10,939 bases of DNA from Actinomycetota bacterium (GTDB lineage: Bacteria; Actinomycetota; Acidimicrobiia; Acidimicrobiales; Aldehydirespiratoraceae), in the NCBI GenBank assembly GCA_012271125.1, contig JAAXHB010000005.1:1-10939 (forward strand). The letters are read 5' to 3'. How positions within the stretch are numbered: the first letter of the stretch is position 1; every line of letters starts with the position of its first letter. Shown in pieces: positions 6,963 through 10,939 of the stretch. Position numbers and translations under genes: made by a program. Under the pieces are notes generated by a model. That model had not been told where the DNA came from. It searched no databases and saw nothing but the letters and a program-made list of their open reading frames with translations.

Positions 6963-8203
6963 TACAGGCGCGCCGGACGTTGGAAAGTCGTGGGATTGCA
7001 ATTACACACACGCGAATCGGCTGGGTTCAGAACTCTCACTTGGGTTGGGCCTTCCACTTCGGCGACGACTTGGACCTTGCGAGTGCCGTCAATGTCACGT
7101 GCTACATGGACAATCGCGTCGATGGCGGCGACGATGTGATCTTCGACCACAGATACGGGTAGACGCTCGTCGGCGGCGACTGCCAGAGTCGCTAATCGGC
7201 GTAAGGCGTCGACCGGGCTGTTGGCATGAATCGTTGATAGGCAGCCGGCGTGACCGGTGTTTAAGGCGTGGAGCAAGTCAAGTGCTTCAGGGCCGCGAAC
7301 CTCGCCAACGACTAGGCGATCCGGGCGCATACGTAAGGCGTTGCGCACTAGATCTCGGATCGTGACAGCGCCGGTGCCTTCACGTGAGGCTGGGCGTGCC
7401 TCAAGGCGAATCACATGGGGATGATTGAACTGCAGCTCGGCAGCGTCTTCAATAGTGATGACTCTTTGTGATGTGCTAATCCGCTTTGCCATTGCGTTCA
7501 GCAGGGTGGTTTTGCCGGCACCGGTTCCGCCGCTGACGATGATGTTGGCACCTCGTTCGATGAGGTCGTCGAGCAGCGCAACAGTGCCGACGCTCGTGGC
7601 GTCGACACCATCGTTATTGCCGGCGTTCGTGGCGTCGGCGCCATCATTGACAGTGACGCTCGTGGCGTTGCTGTTGTCGTCATCATTAACTACAAAATCC
7701 TCTAGCGATACGTCTGGCATTATGAAACGGCGGATCGTCACATAAGGCCCGTCAACGGCAACAGGCGGAACGACCACATGAAAGCGAGACCCGTCGGCGA
7801 GGCGGCCGTCGACATAGGGCGTGAGCTGATCGACACGTCTGCCGAGGGGTGCAACCATGCGCTCGATTAGCAGATCAACCGCGGGGCGTTCGAGGGTGAT
7901 GTCGCTGCGGGTGGTGATGCCGTTGCGTTCGGCCCAGACGGGGCCGGCACCGTTGATCATCACTTCGCTCACAGTTGGATCACGAAGGAGCGGATCAATC
8001 GGGCCGAACCCGTCGATGCGGGCGGTGACTCGTGCGACTACCTCATCGACAACATGGGCTGGGGCGAGAGGTTCGATGGCTCGAACAATGCCTGCCAAGT
8101 CCAAAGCGTTGCGTGAGCCGTCCCTGAGGGCATCGAGGGCGCGGCGATGCACCTCAGAAGTGAGGGCATCAGTGCCCGCTGGATGAGCCAAAGAAATGGT
8201 CAC
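6962..8203 (-). CDS. tadA: TadA/CpaF-type pilus assembly ATPase
   Basis: 413-residue secretion ATPase of the GspE/VirB11 superfamily, which powers Flp pilus assembly on the cytoplasmic face of the membrane. The N-terminal domain has IDGFGPIDPLLRDPTVSEVMINGAG-type sequence (residues about 63-87, read in two parts) and YVDGRLADGSRFHVV. Walker A is GGTGAGKTT (225-233), the Asp box ITIEDAAEL (249-257), Walker B LVVGEVRG (297-304) and the His box CLSTIHANS (321-329). All are intact, so the enzyme should be active. Between the SLEDFVV strand and the Walker A helix there is an unusual acidic/polar insert (about residues 173-207) made of a 33-bp minisatellite. Start is GTG 8203, the only usual start after a stop near 8245; its Shine-Dalgarno is weak. 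It lies 80 bases after tadZ, and its stop overlaps the tadB start. Confidence 0.96.
   Translation of the reverse strand: MTISLAHPAGTDALTSEVHRRALDALRDGSRNALDLAGIVRAIEPLAPAHVVDEVVARVTARIDGFGPIDPLLRDPTVSEVMINGAGPVWAERNGITTRSDITLERPAVDLLIERMVAPLGRRVDQLTPYVDGRLADGSRFHVVVPPVAVDGPYVTIRRFIMPDVSLEDFVVNDDDNSNATSVTVNDGADATNAGNNDGVDATSVGTVALLDDLIERGANIIVSGGTGAGKTTLLNAMAKRISTSQRVITIEDAAELQFNHPHVIRLEARPASREGTGAVTIRDLVRNALRMRPDRLVVGEVRGPEALDLLHALNTGHAGCLSTIHANSPVDALRRLATLAVAADERLPVSVVEDHIVAAIDAIVHVARDIDGTRKVQVVAEVEGPTQVRVLNPADSRVCNCNPTTFQRPARL
7589..7687. repeat. 33-bp minisatellite (3 units) inside tadA
   Basis: Three units of exactly 33 bp begin at 7589, 7622 and 7655. The 14-base core GACGCTCGTGGCGT is identical in units 1 and 3 and has two changes in unit 2. 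Units 1 and 2 match over most of their length; unit 3 diverges in its second half. On the minus strand they encode 11-residue units of the NDGVDATSV / NDGADATNA type. The frame is kept. Confidence 0.85.
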
Positions 8204-8283
8204 GGCGCTGTCGTCACCGGTTGGACGTCTGGTCGTCGCGAGTCAGTCACGAGTTGGTCGTCGTCTGTCGCAGCTCGATACCG
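8204..8283 (-). other. tadZ-tadA spacer
   Basis: 80 bases between the tadZ stop and the tadA GTG. Read on the minus strand it is rich in CGACGAC-type triplets, like the low-complexity stretches elsewhere in the window. I see no terminator hairpin and no clear promoter. Confidence 0.4.
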
Positions 8284-9024
8284 CTACGCGGCCTGGCGGC
8301 TTTGCGCAGCGGCGTTTTCCCAAGGCGGGAGCTCGAAGCGTCGCAATGCCAACGGCAGCAGGCTCACCATGGTTCCTGCATCTACCGAGCGGGCAATTTT
8401 TGGATCCCAGGCAATGGTCTCGCAGTGACTGGCACCAACCGCCGAAGAAATGTCGGAAGCGCCTAGGGCACGACCGGGTTCGGCGACCAGGATGACGTTG
8501 TCTAGGCGGTCGCCGAGTTGGCGTGCCTTGTCAATCGCCAAAAAACATGGCCGCATTACACATATCGGGACACATACAGGGTTTGCGGCATTGCCTAGAT
8601 GGTTGACCCCAAAATGATTGACAACGTCGTCGCGGAGCCGGTGTTCGTCCATGCCGGCGTCGACCACTACGGGGCCGTTGCGTGCCAGCATCTCCAACGC
8701 CATCAGCAACCGCTTGCGATCCGACGCGGGGTCAATTGGATTGGTGCCGCGGCGCAGCAGACGCATACCGCTGACGATGTCTTCGAGTAGGCGACCGATG
8801 GCGTCGGCTGCCACAGCATCACCTGCTGTAATCCAGTCGCTGAGACCTGCCGGTTCAGCACGCCGTGACGACGATGATGCGCCGAGCACGGCTGGCTGGT
8901 CTCCGGTGAGATCGACCAGGGTGGTTTCGTGGTCGTTGTCGGAGGCGGCGAGGCGCAGTGCCGTGGTTGCTGCCACGACCGACGTGCCTGAGCCGCCCTT
9001 GACCGACCAATACCAAATAATCAT
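8284..9024 (-). CDS. tadZ: TadZ/CpaE-like ParA/MinD-family ATPase (septum-site-determining-like)
   Basis: 246-residue ParA/MinD superfamily protein. TadZ/CpaE proteins position the pilus machine; the actinobacterial version is often annotated as a septum-site-determining protein (Ssd, Rv3660c in M. tuberculosis, from memory). The fold signature is YWSVKGGSGTSVVAATTALRL at residues 5-25 in two halves: a deviant Walker A, KGGSGTS, in which the P-loop lysine is replaced by Thr14 while the signature Lys9 remains. LVDLTGDQPAVLG (about 37-49) and PVVVDAGM correspond to the switch and Walker B regions. It is shorter than many homologues and starts directly with the ATPase domain, lacking the N-terminal receiver-like part. 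The ATG start is firm: AAGGAGG (9030-9036) lies 5 bases upstream, the best ribosome-binding site in the window. It is the first gene of the tad operon. ATP hydrolysis may be weak, given the missing lysine. Confidence 0.87.
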   Translation of the reverse strand: MIIWYWSVKGGSGTSVVAATTALRLAASDNDHETTLVDLTGDQPAVLGASSSSRRAEPAGLSDWITAGDAVAADAIGRLLEDIVSGMRLLRRGTNPIDPASDRKRLLMALEMLARNGPVVVDAGMDEHRLRDDVVNHFGVNHLGNAANPVCVPICVMRPCFLAIDKARQLGDRLDNVILVAEPGRALGASDISSAVGASHCETIAWDPKIARSVDAGTMVSLLPLALRRFELPPWENAAAQSRQAA

Positions 9025-9029
9025 GAGTT

Positions 9030-9036
9030 CCTCCTT
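9030..9036 (-). promoter_or_regulatory. Strong Shine-Dalgarno of tadZ, abutting a hairpin
   Basis: AAGGAGG on the minus strand, 5 bases before the tadZ ATG. Only two bases separate it from the GAGCCG...CGGCTC hairpin of the nearest 30-bp unit (9039-9057). Folding of that hairpin could therefore affect ribosome access. Confidence 0.85.
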
Positions 9037-9156
9037 GTGAGCCGCCGGTTGCGGCTCTGTAATGACTTGAGCCGATAGTTGTGGCTCATTAATGACTTGA
9101 GCCGATAATCCGGCTCTATATTTGACTTGAGCCGATAATCCGGCTCTGTTATTCGG
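9037..9156. repeat. Four 30-bp tandem units, each with a hairpin-forming inverted repeat
   Basis: Units start at 9037, 9067, 9097 and 9127, an exact 30-base period. Each holds an inverted repeat of 18-19 bases: 9039-9057 (GAGCCGCCGGTTGCGGCTC), 9069-9087 (GAGCCGATAGTTGTGGCTC), 9099-9116 and 9129-9146 (both GAGCCGATAATCCGGCTC). The stem GAGCCG/CGGCTC is kept in three units and shortened to five pairs in the second; the 6-7-base loops vary. Linkers are close to TGTAATGACTT. The last unit decays into TGTTATTCGG. The array fills the leader of the tad operon up to its ribosome-binding site. It could be a row of operators for a dimeric regulator, a row of RNA hairpins, or a mobile palindromic repeat family; sequence alone does not decide. 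Confidence 0.93.
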
Positions 9157-9210
9157 CAGATGAAGGAACTCTGTGCGGCTCGGCGAACCTGCTACCCGAT
9201 ACCGCTCCTC

Positions 9211-9300
9211 ATTTCTTGACAGATGCTAGAAAGTGTGTATTAGAAATTGTGTTATATAACTACATGAGTGAATATAACACTAAAGACACTATAGAGGTTG
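9211..9300. promoter_or_regulatory. AT-rich island upstream of the tad operon, candidate promoter region
   Basis: 27 of 90 bases are G or C, against a clearly GC-rich background. On the minus strand it contains TCTAAT (9244-9239) and TATATT (9276-9271) as possible -10 elements, though no good -35 sits at the right distance. On the plus strand TTGACA (9216-9221) is followed after 16 bases by TATTAG (9238-9243), a fair housekeeping-type promoter pointing toward the 3' end of the YqeB gene. I regard it as the likely promoter zone of tadZ but cannot fix a transcription start. Confidence 0.4.
9249..9280. repeat. 9-bp perfect inverted repeat GTGTTATAT/ATATAACAC
   Basis: GTGTTATAT (9249-9257) and ATATAACAC (9272-9280) are exact reverse complements separated by 14 bases. 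The left arm also lies in the 10-base palindrome GTTATATAAC (9251-9260). It sits in the middle of the AT-rich island. This suits an operator for a dimeric regulator better than a rho-independent terminator, as stem GC is low and no T-run follows. Confidence 0.75.
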
Positions 9301-9312
9301 TGTCGGGCCCTG

Positions 9313-10197
9313 TCAAATCGGGCGGCGGGTGTGGATGGCTTCAACGACTCCGCCGCCAACTGCCAGAGCCTTGTCGGAGATTTCATAGCAGGCACTGGGG
9401 TCACATCGTGGATCGATGTCGCCGATTTTGATGCCTTCGTTGACGTGGGTGTCATTGCGTATAGCGCCACGCAGAACGCCGGAGATTGTTGCCGTAACGG
9501 GAGCGACGGAGTCTGCTGCGGTCTGGATTGAGCCGATGACGTCTCCGGCTTTGACAACTGCGCCGATGTCAACATCGAAATTGACGACTCCATCTACGCC
9601 GGCACGCACGACACGGTCGGCTGCATGATCACCTATAGGTGCTGGGATCGACGTGTTTGGTTGCGCCGACCCTGACCAGATGACTCGTCCGAGATGGTGA
9701 CCTCGCATCGTTTCAACCACGGCATGGCAATCGATGGCGTTGTCGTCATCAGTGTCGTCATCGTCATTGTCGTCGTCTGTGTCGTCATCGTCATTGATTT
9801 GCCCTGCGGTGAAGCCAGGGCCAAGTCCGATTACAAGTCGGGCGTCGTCGATAGTTGTGTCGATGTTGCGCTTTGCCATGCGTGCATCGATAACGACGTC
9901 TGGCTTGTTGATGAGATCGTCGAACTCTGCTCGGGTTTCTGATACCAGCACCGGCACCGTTGTCGTCGAAAGGTCGCAAGTTGCTTCATCTATAGAAGCG
10001 ACACGCTTGCCGATCATTCCCTCGATATTGACTTCACCTTCGGTTACCGCCGACGACAACGCCACGGTGCGTCGGACCGTGAGCGGGTTTGGCAACTCCA
10101 ACACGACCACGGGCCAGCCGGCACGGGTCAGGCGCCATGCCACGCCGGTGCCTAAATCGCCGCCACCTCGGATAACGCAATACGGCCGATAGTCCAT
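9313..10197 (-). CDS. yqeB: YqeB/EF2563-family molybdenum hydroxylase accessory protein
   Basis: 294-residue protein of the EF2563/YqeB family, found with (often selenium-dependent) molybdenum hydroxylases and XdhC; its biochemical role is not settled. The sequence runs through the family's landmarks: nucleotide-binding-like VIRGGGDLGTGVAWRLTRAG (residues 8-27), LELPNPLTVRRTVALSSAV, VVIDARMAKRN, LVIGLGPGFTAG (121-132), VVETMRGHHLGRVIWSGSA (160-178), a lipoyl/biotinyl-like part with VDIGAVVKAGDVIGSI, and the C-terminal DPRCDPSACYEISDKALAVG with GGGVVEAI. Between GPGFTAG and the VETMRGHHLG motif it carries an acidic insert, DDDDTDDDN twice, from a 27-bp repeat. ATG 10197 is chosen because the glycine-rich motif starts eight residues later; the Shine-Dalgarno is poor. 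It follows XdhC by 34 bases. The symbol is a family name, not proof of orthology. Confidence 0.86.
   Translation of the reverse strand: MDYRPYCVIRGGGDLGTGVAWRLTRAGWPVVVLELPNPLTVRRTVALSSAVTEGEVNIEGMIGKRVASIDEATCDLSTTTVPVLVSETRAEFDDLINKPDVVIDARMAKRNIDTTIDDARLVIGLGPGFTAGQINDDDDTDDDNDDDDTDDDNAIDCHAVVETMRGHHLGRVIWSGSAQPNTSIPAPIGDHAADRVVRAGVDGVVNFDVDIGAVVKAGDVIGSIQTAADSVAPVTATISGVLRGAIRNDTHVNEGIKIGDIDPRCDPSACYEISDKALAVGGGVVEAIHTRRPI
9741..9794. repeat. 27-bp tandem repeat (2 units) inside the YqeB-family gene
   Basis: Units at 9741-9767 and 9768-9794 differ at two positions and encode exactly the same nine residues, DDDDTDDDN, on the minus strand. The base differences are therefore silent. The run is rich in GTC/ATC triplets on the plus strand and keeps the frame. 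Confidence 0.9.
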
Positions 10198-10231
10198 CGG
10201 GAGATGAGGCTAAACCTATGGAAGGTCGGGT

Positions 10232-10939
10232 CTAAGTTGCTTGGCGGCGGACTGCGAGCACCTCAGCCATTATCGAAACGGCAATTTCTTCGGGCGTTTC
10301 GGCACCAATTTCGACGCCAATCGGTGCGTGGATGGCGGCGAGGAAGTCTGCGCTAACGCCGGCGGCTTGGAGGCGGTCACGTGTGGTTACCCAGCGGCGT
10401 TCGCTGCCCATGACGCCTATGTATCCGGGCTTGGTGTCGGCTAGAGCGGTCAGGATTTCGTAGTCAACATCGACGTTTCGGGTGACTAGAACTATGGACG
10501 TGTCAGGACCGATGTTGTGAGCTTTGGCGAGCTCGGGGACCCCACCGGTGATGAGCGTCGGTGAGTCGGTCTGGGGAGCTGAGTTGTCAGAGGCTGTGTC
10601 GGGCGCTGAGTCGGGCGCTGTGTCAGCGAGGGCTTCACGGTCGTCAACGGCAATAGTGGCAAAGTCAAGCCAGCCGGCGATGGTGGCGACGGCACGTCCG
10701 ACATGGCCGTATCCCATGATGACAAGCGTTGGTTTTGGCATATATGGCTCCACAAAAATCTGAACGTCGCCGCCGCATACTCCAGGATCGCCCTGGGCGG
10801 GGTCGACAAGCCGATATGAAACTAGACGGGGGTGGCCGTTGGTGAGGGCACCGGCTGCCTCTTGCAGCACACGGGCCTCCATCTCGCCGCCACCAATCGT
10901 CCCCATCGATGACCCGTCTCTATATATGAGCATCTTGGC
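10232..10939 (-). CDS. xdhC: XdhC/CoxI-family protein, N-terminus beyond window
   Basis: Family role: XdhC proteins bind the molybdenum cofactor, assist its sulfuration and insert it into xanthine dehydrogenase-like hydroxylases. The N-terminal XdhC_CoxI part reads AKMLIYRDGSSMGTIGGGEM then EARVL and is open at the window edge; the ATG at 10933 lies inside this conserved region, so the true start is outside. PAQGDPGVCGGDVQIFVEP keeps the Cys-Gly-Gly element. The C-terminal Rossmann part has LVIMGYGHVGRAVATIAGWL, then ATIAVDDRE, SIVLVTRNVDVDYEILTALA, YIGVMGSERR and IHAPIGVEIGAETPEEIAVS. Between DDRE and the following strand sits a polar insert (TAPDSAPDTASDN type) coded by a 12-bp repeat. It is the first of two same-strand genes with the YqeB-like gene; the hydroxylase itself is not in view. 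Confidence 0.9.
   Translation of the reverse strand, partial: AKMLIYRDGSSMGTIGGGEMEARVLQEAAGALTNGHPRLVSYRLVDPAQGDPGVCGGDVQIFVEPYMPKPTLVIMGYGHVGRAVATIAGWLDFATIAVDDREALADTAPDSAPDTASDNSAPQTDSPTLITGGVPELAKAHNIGPDTSIVLVTRNVDVDYEILTALADTKPGYIGVMGSERRWVTTRDRLQAAGVSADFLAAIHAPIGVEIGAETPEEIAVSIMAEVLAVRRQAT
10593..10628. repeat. 12-bp tandem repeat (3 units) inside xdhC
   Basis: GCTGTGTCGGGC (10593-10604), GCTGAGTCGGGC (10605-10616) and GCTGTGTCAGCG (10617-10628). The first two differ by one base, the third by three from the first. They encode four-residue (Asp-Thr/Ser-Ala-Pro)-like units in the Rossmann domain of XdhC, in frame. Confidence 0.85.

Noticed and set aside
6963..7001. Start of tadB at 7001
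   Set aside because: It would lie inside the end of tadA without a ribosome-binding site; the TAATG overlap at 6962 is a better start and directly precedes the membrane segment.
9037..9156. CRISPR array
   Set aside because: The 30-base period is the whole unit; there are no unique spacers between copies, no leader-cas context and only four units.
9249..9280. Rho-independent terminator after the YqeB-family gene
   Set aside because: The stem is AT-rich and no T-run follows on the minus strand; a weak hairpin of this kind would not be expected to terminate transcription.
9216..9431. Plus-strand frame of 71 codons (or 55 from ATG 9264), placed after a TTGACA element
   Set aside because: No ribosome-binding site, no recognisable domain, and over half overlaps the end of the YqeB-family gene on the other strand.
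9734..10192. 152-residue plus-strand open frame
   Set aside because: Antisense to the YqeB-family gene; Ser/Val-rich runs simply reflect the Asp-coding repeat read backwards.

Overview
This window is a chromosomal stretch of a moderately GC-rich bacterium, most likely an actinobacterium (Actinomycetota). The main evidence is gene order. A single-strand block tadZ-tadA-tadB-tadC-Flp pilin-tadE lies near topA, which is the layout I recall for the Mycobacterium tuberculosis Rv3646c/Rv3654c-Rv3660c region. An RsbV/RsbW-like pair beside topA resembles the bldG locus of Streptomyces. Genus cannot be fixed from this sequence. All eleven supported genes, and every convincing coding region, read on the minus strand; the long plus-strand frames are shadows.

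Read in the direction of transcription (high to low coordinates), the layout is as follows. (1) 10939-9313: two accessory genes for molybdenum hydroxylases, an XdhC family protein (cut by the window edge) and a YqeB/EF2563 family protein. (2) 9312-9025: a 288-base gap with an AT-rich island (about 30% GC over 9211-9300) and four 30-bp tandem units. Each unit carries a GAGCCG...CGGCTC inverted repeat, and the array ends right at the strong Shine-Dalgarno of tadZ. (3) 9024-4793: a compact Tad (tight adherence / Flp type IVb pilus) operon encoding TadZ, the TadA ATPase, TadB, TadC, a 63-residue Flp pilin and a TadE-like minor pilin, with several stop/start overlaps. No prepilin peptidase is in view. 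(4) 4719-3853: an anti-sigma factor antagonist (STAS) and its likely partner kinase/anti-sigma factor. (5) 3774-2314: an NhaA Na+/H+ antiporter with no normal start codon in front of its first conserved segment. (6) 2216-1: DNA topoisomerase I, running off the window.

The most unusual property is tandem repetition. Four conserved proteins (XdhC, YqeB, TadA, TadE) carry in-frame minisatellites with unit lengths of 12, 27, 33 and 18 bp. These encode acidic or polar Asp/Asn/Thr/Ala-rich segments at places where relatives have short loops or none. TopA carries Asp-rich stretches too. Outside genes the repeats have 30-bp (hairpin array) and 17-bp (tadE stop duplication) units. This suggests a genome prone to small tandem expansions, tolerated in proteins when the frame is kept. 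The hairpin array in front of the pilus operon is the best candidate for an undescribed regulatory element.
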